A DNA stretch of 64,000 nucleotides from Polaribacter sp. SA4-10 (lineage in GTDB: Bacteria > Bacteroidota > Bacteroidia > Flavobacteriales > Flavobacteriaceae), in the NCBI RefSeq assembly GCF_002163835.1, contig NZ_CP019331.1:2207001-2271000 (forward strand), in the 5' to 3' direction. Numbering within the stretch: the first letter of the stretch is position 1; each line of letters begins with the position of its first letter. The translations under genes were made by a program, and so were the position numbers. Positions 8,947 through 19,600 of this stretch are shown here, in pieces. The notes beneath the pieces were generated by a model, which saw only the letters and a program-made list of their open reading frames with translations, ran no database searches and was not told where the DNA came from.

Positions 8947-10686
8947 ATGCAAAACGAAAACAGCAAAATTATCTCTAATGGAGTAATGCTAAACTCTTAC
9001 CCAGATAGTATTGGGCATAAATTAAGTGATACCGTAAATATGCTTCAAAATGAAGCCTTCAAAGACGTGTTTTCTTTGTTTTATGTATTGCCAACTTTTT
9101 TTAATAGCGATTTAGACAGAGGTTTTTCTGTAATAGATTATAACTTAAATAAAGAATTAGTTTCTAAAGCAGATTTAATCGCACTAGAAAAGTTGAACAT
9201 TAAATTAAAATTTGATATTGTTTTAAACCATTTATCTGTTAATTCTCCACAATTTAAAGACTTATTGTTGAATGGTGAGAAATCTAAATACAAAGATTTT
9301 TTTATAAATTGGAACACTTTTTGGCAAGAAAACGGAACAAAAAATGAAGATGGAATTGTACTACCAAAAGAAGAGTTTCTTACTAAATTATTTATGAGAA
9401 AATCTGGACTTCCTATTTTAAAAGTTCCTTTTCCAGATGGCACAGAAAAACCCTATTGGAACACCTTTTATCAAGAAATAAACTATAAAAAAATTACGCT
9501 TTCTGATTTACACTCTTTTCAAAAGCTATCGAACCTCGACAAAGAAGATATTTGTAAAAAAATAAACAAAGCAATAGAAAACAAAGAAGATTTTTCAACT
9601 TTAAGTTTTGATAACAACGATAATTTAAAATCTGATATTTTAAAATTAATTGAAACAAAGAAAACTTTTTTAGGACAAATGGATGTAAATGCCAAATCTG
9701 AATTGGTTTGGGATTTTTACGAAGAAACTTTAGCAAAAGTAAAAAGCTTTGGCTGTAAAATTTTACGTTTAGATGCCTTTGCGTATTTACATAAAGAAAT
9801 TGGACAAACTAATTTTTTTAACAAACCAGGAACTTGGAATTATCTAGATCGAATTAATGAAATTGCAAAAAAGAACGACTTAATTCTTTTACCAGAAATT
9901 CATGCAGAATATGGTATAAATCTACACGATGAAGTTGCAAAAAAAGGGTATCAAATTTATGATTTTTTCTTACCTGGCTTAATGATTCATACCTTAGAAA
10001 AATCCTCTAATAAAGCAATTATAACTTGGGCAAAAGAAATTATAGCCAAAGGTTATAAAACAGTAAATATGTTAGGTTGCCATGATGGAATTCCTGTTTT
10101 AGATTTAAAAGGAAAAGAAGTTAATGGAACTTATAACAAAGGTTTGTTAGAAGATACTGAAATAGAAGCTATAATGAACACAATTATAGAACGCGGTGGA
10201 AGAGTAAAAAACTTATACGACCCTTCAGGAAATAAAATTTCTTATTACCAAGTTAATGCAACTTTTTTTAGCGCTTTAGGCGAAGACGAAAAAAAATTAT
10301 TACTAGCTAGAGCTATTCAAATGTTTATGCCTGGTATCCCACAAGTTTGGTATTTAGATCTTTTTGCAGGAAAAAACAATTATGCAGCTGCAGACAAAGG
10401 AGGAAGTGGTGGTCATAAAGAAATTAATAGAACAACCTTAACAAATAAAGACATAGAGGAAGGTCTTAAAAAAGACATTGTTTTAAATCAACTCAAAATA
10501 ATGCGATTAAGAAACACATCTAATGCTTTTCTAGGCAACATTAAAATTAATAATTCTAATGAAAACGAATTAGATATTATCTGGGAAAATGACAAAGAAT
10601 TTGCACAGCTAAAAGCAAATCTTACAACGTGTACTTTTGTAATAACTTTTTCAGAAAATGAAATAACTACAAAAATGAATTTTTAA
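8947..10686 (+). CDS. GH13 subfamily 18 glucosyl phosphorylase, sucrose-phosphorylase-like
   Basis: Splits an alpha-glucoside with phosphate, giving glucose 1-phosphate plus the aglycone. The barrel motifs are clear: nucleophile Asp276 (LRLDAFAY), acid/base Glu317 (LPEIHAEYG) and transition-state Asp380 (CHDGIP), with IPQVWYLDLFAGKN and GHKEINRTTL near the C-terminus as in sucrose phosphorylases. At 579 residues it is longer than classical sucrose phosphorylases (about 490-500); the extra length is largely a lysine-rich insertion around residues 175-245. The fructokinase-like kinase immediately upstream favours sucrose, but the subfamily also holds sucrose 6-phosphate, glucosylglycerol and glucosylglycerate phosphorylases, which would suit a marine osmolyte scavenger. 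Family call is firm, substrate is not. Confidence 0.82.
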   Translation: MQNENSKIISNGVMLNSYPDSIGHKLSDTVNMLQNEAFKDVFSLFYVLPTFFNSDLDRGFSVIDYNLNKELVSKADLIALEKLNIKLKFDIVLNHLSVNSPQFKDLLLNGEKSKYKDFFINWNTFWQENGTKNEDGIVLPKEEFLTKLFMRKSGLPILKVPFPDGTEKPYWNTFYQEINYKKITLSDLHSFQKLSNLDKEDICKKINKAIENKEDFSTLSFDNNDNLKSDILKLIETKKTFLGQMDVNAKSELVWDFYEETLAKVKSFGCKILRLDAFAYLHKEIGQTNFFNKPGTWNYLDRINEIAKKNDLILLPEIHAEYGINLHDEVAKKGYQIYDFFLPGLMIHTLEKSSNKAIITWAKEIIAKGYKTVNMLGCHDGIPVLDLKGKEVNGTYNKGLLEDTEIEAIMNTIIERGGRVKNLYDPSGNKISYYQVNATFFSALGEDEKKLLLARAIQMFMPGIPQVWYLDLFAGKNNYAAADKGGSGGHKEINRTTLTNKDIEEGLKKDIVLNQLKIMRLRNTSNAFLGNIKINNSNENELDIIWENDKEFAQLKANLTTCTFVITFSENEITTKMNF

Positions 10687-10742
10687 ACACTATTTCAACC
10701 TATTATTCTTTGTTTATTTAATTTCCTCTTAAATGAAAAACC

Positions 10743-10750
10743 TATATTTG
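10743..10750 (+). promoter_or_regulatory. -7 promoter box TATATTTG for maeB
   Basis: TATATTTG matches the Bacteroidota consensus TAnnTTTG and ends 26 bases before the maeB ATG at 10777. No convincing -33 TTTG partner is visible. Confidence 0.55.
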
Positions 10751-10776
10751 TAAGTTAAACGAGCAAAAAATCATTT

Positions 10777-13059
10777 ATGAGCGATTCTAGAAAAAGACAC
10801 GAAGCTTTACTATATCACGCAAAACCAAAACCAGGAAAAATTGAAGTTGTTCCTACTAAGAAATATGCTACTCAGCACGATTTAGCTTTAGCATATTCTC
10901 CAGGAGTTGCTGAGCCTTGTTTAGAAATTGCAAAAGACAAAAACAACGCATATAAATATACAGCTAAAGGAAACTTAGTTGCTGTAATTTCTAACGGAAC
11001 TGCCGTTTTAGGTTTGGGAGATATTGGCCCAGATGCTTCTAAACCAGTAATGGAAGGAAAAGGATTACTGTTTAAAATTTTTGCAGATATAGATGTTTTT
11101 GATATTGAAGTAGACGCAACTGATGTAGAACTTTTTATACAAACTGTAAAAGCAATTGCTCCTACTTTTGGAGGTATTAATTTAGAGGATATTAAAGCCC
11201 CTGAAGCTTTTGAAATAGAAAGAAGATTAAAAGAAGAACTAGACATACCGGTAATGCATGATGACCAGCATGGAACAGCAATTATCTCTGCTGCTGCGCT
11301 AAAAAATGCGATTGATATTACAGAAAAAGATATTAGTAAAGTAAAAATTGTTGTTAACGGGGCTGGAGCAGCTGCAATTTCTTGTACACGTTTATACCTA
11401 AAACTAGGTGTAAAAAGAGAAAATGTTGTTATGTGTGACAGTAAAGGTGTTATTAGAAAAGATAGAGGTAATCTAACATCGCAAAAAGCAGAATTTGCAA
11501 CTGATAAAGATTTAAATACTTTAGATGAAGCAATGCATAATGCTGATGTTTTTATTGGTTTATCTAAAGGAAACATAGTTTCTCCAGAAATGCTTTTATC
11601 GATGGCAAAAGACCCAATAGTATTTGCTATGGCAAATCCTGTTGCAGAAATAGAATACGACTTAGCTGTTGCCACAAGAAAAGATATTATTATGGCTACG
11701 GGTAGATCAGACCATCCTAACCAAGTAAATAATGTACTTGGATTTCCATTTATTTTTAGAGGAGCTTTAGATGTTAGAGCAACAAAAATTAATGAAGAAA
11801 TGAAAATGGCTGCAGTACATGCTTTAGCAAATTTAGCTAAGAAATCTGTACCAGAACAAGTAAATATTGTTTACGACGAGGTTAGTTTAACTTACGGACG
11901 AGAATATATTATTCCAAAACCATTTGACCCAAGATTGATTTATGAAATTCCACCTGCAATAGCAAAAGCTGCAATGGATTCTGGTGTTGCATTAGAACCA
12001 ATCACAGATTGGGATAAGTATCGTGAAGAATTAATGGAAAGATCTGGTTCTGGAAGTAAAGAAATTAGACTGCTACATAACAGAGCAAAAAACAATAAAA
12101 AACGAATAATTTTTGCTGAAGCAGATCATTTAGATGTTTTAAAAGCTGCTCAAAGAGTACATGAAGAAAGAATTGGAAATGTTATTTTATTAGGACGTAA
12201 GGAGGTTATTTTAGAACTAAAAGAAGAAATTGGTTTTACAGATGATGTGCCAATTATGGACCCAAAAACCGATGAAGAAACAGAACGCAGAGGACGTTTT
12301 GGAGAAATTTATTGGAAAAACAGACAGCGAAAAGGAAGAACTCTTTCTGAAGCAAAAAAATTAATGCGAGAACGTAATTATTTTGCTGCTATGATGATAA
12401 ATGAGGGAGAGGCAGATGCGTTAATTACCGGATACTCAAGGCCTTATCCTTCTGTAGTAAAACCAATATTAGAATTAATTGAAAAAGACAAAGGTGTTCA
12501 AAAAATTGCTGCCTGTAATTTAATGCTAACAAAACAAGGTCCGTTATTTTTAGCAGACACTACAATTAACATAAATCCTACGGCAAAAGACTTGGTTAAA
12601 ATATCACAAATGACTGCTAATTTTGTGAAGATGTTTGGCATGAAACCAAATATGGCAATGGTTTCTTTTTCTAATTTTGGATCTTCAAATTCTGATACCT
12701 CTAAAAAAATAAGTGAAGCTGTTTCTTATTTACACCGTCATTTTCCAGACACCGTTATTGATGGAGAAATTCAAGCAGATTTTGCTTTAAATCCAGAAAT
12801 GTTAGCAAAAGAGTTTCCTTTTTCTAAATTAAATGGAAAAAAAGTGAATGTTTTAATCTTTCCAAACCTAGAATCAGCAAACATTACCTACAAATTATTA
12901 AAACAATTAAACCAAGCAGAATCTATTGGTCCAATAATTTTAGGGTTAAGTAAACCTGTACATATTCTACAATTAGGATCTAGTGTTGATGAAATGGTAA
13001 ATATGGCTGCTTTAGCTGCTGTTGATGCCCAAGAAAAAGAAAAAAGAAACAACAAATAA
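10777..13059 (+). CDS. maeB: NADP-dependent malic enzyme with C-terminal phosphotransacetylase-like domain
   Basis: Oxidatively decarboxylates malate to pyruvate, supplying NADPH and pyruvate. The 760 residues are the usual length of the long MaeB form: a malic enzyme N-domain (about 1-160, with the HDDQHGTA motif near 166), an NAD(P)-binding Rossmann domain (GAGAAAISC near 200) and, from about residue 430, a phosphotransacetylase-like domain (GYSRPYPS...). In other bacteria the PTA-like domain is regulatory, binding acetyl-CoA and related effectors; that is family knowledge. It has its own promoter box and is followed 35 bases later by ruvA. Confidence 0.95.
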   Translation: MSDSRKRHEALLYHAKPKPGKIEVVPTKKYATQHDLALAYSPGVAEPCLEIAKDKNNAYKYTAKGNLVAVISNGTAVLGLGDIGPDASKPVMEGKGLLFKIFADIDVFDIEVDATDVELFIQTVKAIAPTFGGINLEDIKAPEAFEIERRLKEELDIPVMHDDQHGTAIISAAALKNAIDITEKDISKVKIVVNGAGAAAISCTRLYLKLGVKRENVVMCDSKGVIRKDRGNLTSQKAEFATDKDLNTLDEAMHNADVFIGLSKGNIVSPEMLLSMAKDPIVFAMANPVAEIEYDLAVATRKDIIMATGRSDHPNQVNNVLGFPFIFRGALDVRATKINEEMKMAAVHALANLAKKSVPEQVNIVYDEVSLTYGREYIIPKPFDPRLIYEIPPAIAKAAMDSGVALEPITDWDKYREELMERSGSGSKEIRLLHNRAKNNKKRIIFAEADHLDVLKAAQRVHEERIGNVILLGRKEVILELKEEIGFTDDVPIMDPKTDEETERRGRFGEIYWKNRQRKGRTLSEAKKLMRERNYFAAMMINEGEADALITGYSRPYPSVVKPILELIEKDKGVQKIAACNLMLTKQGPLFLADTTININPTAKDLVKISQMTANFVKMFGMKPNMAMVSFSNFGSSNSDTSKKISEAVSYLHRHFPDTVIDGEIQADFALNPEMLAKEFPFSKLNGKKVNVLIFPNLESANITYKLLKQLNQAESIGPIILGLSKPVHILQLGSSVDEMVNMAALAAVDAQEKEKRNNK

Positions 13060-13094
13060 AAATTGTTACTTTAGAAGCCTAAAAAAATAGTTGT

Positions 13095-13676
13095 ATGATT
13101 ACACAAATTAGAGGAAGAATTGTAGAGAAAAACCCAACAGATGTTGTTGTAGATTGTAATGGTGTAGGCTATTTATTACATATTTCTCTAAATACATTTT
13201 CTAGCTTACCAGATGATGAAGCTGTTGTTTTATACACACATTTATCCATTAGAGAAGATGCACACACACTTTTTGGGTTTATTAGTAAAACTGAAAGAGA
13301 AGTTTTTAAATTATTGATTTCTGTTTCTGGTGTAGGACCAAGTATTGCAAGAACCATGTTGTCTTCTATGACATCAGAGGAAATACAAAATGCAATTGCA
13401 ACAGAAAACGTTGCTTTAATACAATCTGTAAAAGGAATTGGAGTAAAAACAGCACAAAGAGTTATTGTAGATTTAAAAGATAAGATTTTAAAAACGTTTG
13501 ATATAGATGAAGTTTCTGTTCATACAAGCAATACTAATAAAGATGAAGCGTTATCTGCTTTAGAGGTTTTAGGCTTCCAAAGAAAACAATCTGATAAAAT
13601 TATTTCTGCAATCATAAGGGAAAATACAGATGCTTCTGTAGAACAATTAATAAAATTAGCACTAAAAAGCTTATAA
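13095..13676 (+). CDS. ruvA: Holliday junction branch migration protein RuvA
   Basis: Binds four-way DNA junctions and loads the RuvB motor during recombination and repair. The 193-residue protein has the N-terminal OB fold (MITQIRGRIVEKNP..VVVDCNGVGY), two helix-hairpin-helix motifs (VSGVGPSIA near 79 and VKGIGVKTAQRVI near 114) and the flexible C-terminal domain III that contacts RuvB. Length is typical. ruvA directly before sprA is a recurring arrangement in Bacteroidota; four bases separate the two, so they are probably co-transcribed, possibly with maeB. Confidence 0.96.
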   Translation: MITQIRGRIVEKNPTDVVVDCNGVGYLLHISLNTFSSLPDDEAVVLYTHLSIREDAHTLFGFISKTEREVFKLLISVSGVGPSIARTMLSSMTSEEIQNAIATENVALIQSVKGIGVKTAQRVIVDLKDKILKTFDIDEVSVHTSNTNKDEALSALEVLGFQRKQSDKIISAIIRENTDASVEQLIKLALKSL

Positions 13677-13680
13677 TCAA

Positions 13681-16600
13681 TTGAATAAAATCTTTAAAAA
13701 CATATTTACATTTGGTATACTTACTTTTATAGTAACCCTTTCTTCTTATGCACAAACCAACACAGATAAAGACTCTACTAACGTAAAAAAAGATACTTTA
13801 AATTTAAAATATAACTTTAGTAAACTTCAAAAAGGAGGGTTGTTTTTAGATGATTTAGCAGAAAAAACGATTGTTTTTGATAAAGAGCTGAACAAATATG
13901 TAATTGTAGAAAAAATAGGAGATTATTACACAAGAACACCTATTTACTTATCTCCAAAAGAATATGAACAATATCGCTTAAAAAGTGATATGTTACAATA
14001 TTTTAAAGACAAAGTAAGTGCTGAAAGCGGTAAGACAAAAGGTGCTAAAGACGCACAAAAAAACTTACTACCCACTTATTATGTAAACTCTAAATTTTTT
14101 GAAACCATTTTTGGAGGAAATACAGTAGAGGTAACTCCTACTGGAAGCTTAAATTTAAAGCTTGGTTTTATTTATCAAAACACAGACAACCCACAATTAT
14201 CAGAAGAAAACAGAAGTAGTTTTACGTTTGATTTTGATCAACAAATTAACGCAAGTATACAGGCAAAGGTTGGAAGTAGATTAAAATTTACAGCCAATTA
14301 CGATACACAGTCTTCTTTCGATTTTCAGAATTTAGTAAAAGTAGAGTTTATTCCTCCTTCGCTTTCAGATGTTAAATACGGAGAAGATGGTATTATTCAA
14401 GGAATTGAAGCTGGTAATATTTCTATGCCCATTAAAAACTCTTTAATTAATGGAGCACAAAGTTTATTTGGTCTTAAAACAAAATTACAGTTTGGTAATA
14501 CAAATATTACAGCCGTTTTTTCTCAGCAAAATTCAGAAAGTAAAACAGTAGTTGCAGAAGCTGGAGCTTCTATTCAGGAGTTTGAATTAAAAGCGACAGA
14601 TTATGATAATGATAGACACTTTTTCTTATCACAATATTTTATAGATAATTATGCAAATTCACTAAAAAGATATCCTTTAATAAATAGTCAAGTAAATATT
14701 ACAAGAATTGAAGTTTGGATTACAAATAGAAATGCAAGTACAGAAGATTATAGAAGTATTGTTGCGTTTGCAGATATTGGTGAGTCAGAAAATAATGTAC
14801 TTGTAAACCAAACTGGTGCAGTACAACCAACAAGTCCTCCTTCTGTTTCTGGAGGAAATTTACCTACAAATGAATCTAATAATTTATCTGCATTATTAAC
14901 AGCAAATAGCGGAATTAGAGATATTTCTACAGTTGATGCTACCTTGCTTTCTTACATGATGCAACAAGGAACAGATTATTCTATTCTACAAAATGCTAGA
15001 AAATTAGATATAAATGAATTTACATTAAACTCACAATTAGGTTTTATTTCTTTAAATAGAAGGTTAAATGATGGTGAAGTTTTAGCTGTTGCTTATGAAT
15101 ATACTGTTGCAGGAAACGTAAACGGAAGTACTAAAAAATCTTTTAAAATTGGTGAATTTTCTAATGATGGAATTCAATCTCCAGATAACTTAGCTGTAAA
15201 ATTATTGCGTAGTGAAATTCTACAAACAAAAAGAGATGATGGAAATGGTGGCGAAGAATCTTTTCCTACTTGGCGTTTAATGATGAAAAACGTGTACGCT
15301 TTAGGTGCTTACCCTTTATCACAAGAAGGATTTCGTTTCGAAATTCAATATAGAGATGATGCTACAGGTATTGCATCAAACGTATTACAAAATGCACAAA
15401 CTACAGGGATTGCAAATCAACCATTAATACAAGTTTTAAAATTAGATCAATTAGATCAAAGTCAGTTTAGAAACCCTGATGGTTATATAGATTTTGTTGA
15501 AGGAGTTACAGTAAATTCTCAAAACGGATATGTTATTTTCCCAGAGCCAGAACCTTTTGGTAATGACTTAGTAAAAGACAATTCTATTTCAGGTGATGAA
15601 GGTTTAGACCCAACTACCACAGATGTTTCTAATTATGTGTTCAAAGAATTATATTTAAACACAAAAATTAACGTAAAAAACAATTTTCAGAATAAGGATA
15701 AATATTTCTTAAAAGGATATTTTAAATCAGAAACTTCTGGCGGAATCCCTATTGGTGCTTTTAACGTTCCTAGAGGTTCTGTAAAAGTAACTGCTGGCGG
15801 AAGACAATTAGTAGAAGGCGTTGATTATGTTGTAGATTATCAATTAGGAAGAGTACAAATTATAGATCCAGGGTTACAATCTTCTGGAACTCCAATAAGT
15901 GTTTCTACAGAAAACAATGCTGTTTTTAATCAACAAAGAAAAACCTTTATGGGGGTTGATATTGAACACAAATTCTCTGAAGACTTTATTGTTGGTGCCA
16001 CAATTTTAAATGTGAACGAAAGACCTATTACTCCAAAAGTTAATTTTGGTGCAGAACCTATTGATAACACTATGTTTGGGGTAAATATAAACTACTCAAC
16101 AGAAGTACCCTATTTTACAAAATTGGCCAATAAATTACCTTTTGTAGATACAGATGTTCCTTCTAATTTATCTGTAAAAGCAGATATGGCTTATTTACTT
16201 CCTGGAACACCAAGTGGAATTGATGTTACTGGTGCAGCAACTTCTTATATAGATGATTTTGAAGCCTCTCAAATTCCTATAAGTTTATTATCTCCTTTAG
16301 ATTGGTATGAAGCAAGTACACCAAAATATTTTCCAACATTTAATGGGGAACAAGATGATTTATCTTACAATTACAAAAGAGCAAAATTAGCTTGGTATAA
16401 TGTAGATCAAATTTTTTATGGCGCTGGTGAAACACCTACAAGTATAGATGCTGATGAACTTTCTAGAGCAGAAACAAGACAAATTAATTACAGGGAATTA
16501 TTTCCTAATGTTCAATTAGATATTACTCAAAACTCGCTAGTTAGAACTTTAGATTTAGCCTATTTTCCAGAAGAAAGAGGTTCTTACAACTTTAATCCTG

Positions 16601-19600
16601 ATGCTAAAATTATTGAAGGAGAAGTAACTCTTAATAACCCAGAAACAAATTGGGGTGGAATTATGCGCCCTTTAACAACAAACAATTTTGACCAAGCAAA
16701 TGTAGAATATATTCAGTTTTGGATAATGGATCCTTATGAGAATTATTCTATAACAAACTCAGAAGGTTTACCAGCAGGAATAAATCCAAACGATCAAACA
16801 AATCAAGTTGGAGATTTATATATTAATCTTGGTAATATCTCTGAAGATATTTTAAAAGACAACCGTAAAATGTACGAAAACGGTTTACCAGAAGATGGAT
16901 TAAAAGTAGATGGTAATAATGTAAATAGAACAACTTGGGGAGATGTTCCTAGAAATCCATCAATTATTTATGCCTTTAATTTAGATGATGGAGCAAGAGA
17001 AAATCAAGATGTTGGTTTTGATGGTTTAAATGATGCAGATGAACAAAAATTAGCAGGAATTGGTAATTATGCTTCTTTAGCTGATCCTGCTGCAGATAAC
17101 TTTCAGTATTTTAGAGGAGCCGAGTTAGATGCAATAAATGCATCCCTTATAAGAAGATATAAAAACTTTAATAACACAGAAGGAAACTCAGTAACGTTAA
17201 ATCAATCTACAGAATCTTATCCAACTTCCTCATCAACGTATCCCGATGTAGAAGACATCAACAGAGATCAAACAATGAGTACTGTAGAAAGTTACTATGA
17301 GTATAAAATTTCTATGAATAAAACCGATTTGGTAAAAGGGAATAATTTTATTGTTGATGAAAAAACAACAACTGTTACCTTAGAAAACGGTAGTTCTCAA
17401 CAAACAAAATGGTATCAATTTAGAGTTCCTGTTAGAAGTGGAACACCAATAAATGGTATTTCAGATTTTAATAGTATTCGTTTTGTAAGAATGTTTTTAA
17501 CCAATTTTAAAATGCCAGTAATCATTAGATTTGGCGAATTAGATTTGGTACGTGGAGATTGGAGACGTTATGTAAAAACGTTAGATGAAGATGTAGCTCC
17601 TGCAATAAATTTAACACAAACAGAATTAAATGACTTTGAAGTTGGTGTTGTAAGTATAGAGCAAAATGAAGGTAGTTATATTCAGCCTCCAGGAATTGAG
17701 AGAGAACGTTTACAAGGAAGTACAACTGTTCAATTACAAAATGAGCAATCTGTAACTTTAAAAGTAAACAACTTACAAGCTAATAGCATTAGAGCTATTT
17801 ATAAAAACATAAGTATCGACTTAAGAAGGTTTAAAAATCTTAAAATGTTTATGCATTTACAGTCAAACTCTGGTTCTAATATAGATGCAGAAGGTTTACA
17901 TGCAGTAATAAGATTAGGAACAGATTTAGATGACAATTATTATCAAATAGATTTACCCTTAACAGTGAGTCCTGCAGGTACTTCTCAATTAGATATTTGG
18001 CCAGAAGCAAATAATTTAGATGCATTTCTAGAAACTTTTGGAAAAATAAAACTAGAAAGAAATGCACTTGGAACTACAATTGCTCCTATAAACGAGTTAT
18101 TTACATCTACAGAACAAGACCCAAATTCAACCTACACTATTAGTGTAAAAGGAAACCCAACTTTAGCACAATTAAAAACGATAATGTTGGGTGTAAAAAA
18201 CACTACAAATTCAACAAAAAATGGAGAAGTTTGGTTTAATGAGTTACGTTCTTCTGGTTTTGATAATGATGGCGGTTGGGCGGCTGTTGTAAATGCAGAT
18301 GCAAATTTTGCTGATGTTGCCAATGTTTCCTTATCAGGTAGCATGTCTACTGTTGGTTTTGGTAATGTAGAAGATAGAGTAAGCCAACGTAGTTTAGATG
18401 AAACTAAGCAATATGATGTTGCAACAAGTATTAATTTAGGTAAAGTATTTACCCCAGAAAGATGGGGAATTCAATTGCCAATGAGTTACAGTGTTGGTGA
18501 GAAATTTATAGATCCAAAGTTCGACCCACAATATCAAGATGTAAAATTAGCGGATGCGATAGCGCAAAATCCAAATAGTGAATTTTCTAGAGATTATACA
18601 AAAAGAACTAGTATTAGTTTTAACAATGTAAAAAAGAACAGAAACCCTAATTCTACTAAAAAACCTAAGTTTTACGATGTAGAAAACATGTCTGTTTCTT
18701 ATGCTCATAACAAAGAGTTTCATAGAGATTACAATATTAAAAAATATATAAATGAAAATGTAACAGCTTCTGCTTCTTACAATTTTAATTTTAAATCTAA
18801 ATCTATAGAGCCTTTTAAAAATTCTGAGAAACTTAAAAATAAATACTGGAAACTAATAAAAGACATCAACTTTAATCCAATACCAAAAACAGTAGCTTTA
18901 AATTCTAGAATTAATAGAAGTTATAACGAACAACAATCTAGAAACTTAGTTGCTGGATTATCTGTACAACCAGAATTAAAACAACGTAGATTTTTGTTTG
19001 ATTGGGATTATACAATTGGTTTCGATTTAACAAAATCGCTTCAATTAAACTTTAATGCAACCAATAGTTATATTTATGATGCATTTGAAAGTGATGAAGA
19101 ATTAGAAGTTTTTGATGATTTCTTTAACACAGGAAGACCAAATCATTATCATCAAAAACTAAACGCAACATATAAATTACCAATTGATAAAATTCCTTTT
19201 TTAAGTTTTATAAAAGCAGATTATGGGTATACAGCAGATTTTGACTGGCAAACATCTTCACAAGATCAAGAAATTGTTTCTCAAATAGGAAATGTTATTC
19301 AGAATGCAAATACGCACAACTTAAACACAACTATTAATTTTGAAAAATTTTATAAAGGTCTTGGTTTTGAAAAGTTATTATTAACAAAATCTCAACGTAA
19401 AAAAGCAAAAGGATTAAAAGGAAATGGCTTGCCTACAGCACCTAGAAGAATCAATAAAAATAAAAAGCTATCCTTAGGAAAAAAGATTTTAAAAGGCACT
19501 TACGATGTTATTACATCCGTAAAAACAGGAAAAATAAGTTATTCAGAAAATAACGGACAATTATTACCAGGATATACAGAAGACATTGGTTTTTTAGGTG

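Noticed and set aside
10872..11675. 267-codon open frame on the minus strand inside maeB
   Set aside because: It mirrors the malic enzyme coding frame. The plus-strand gene is clearly real and the minus translation is low-complexity Ser/Thr/Ala-rich with no family pattern.
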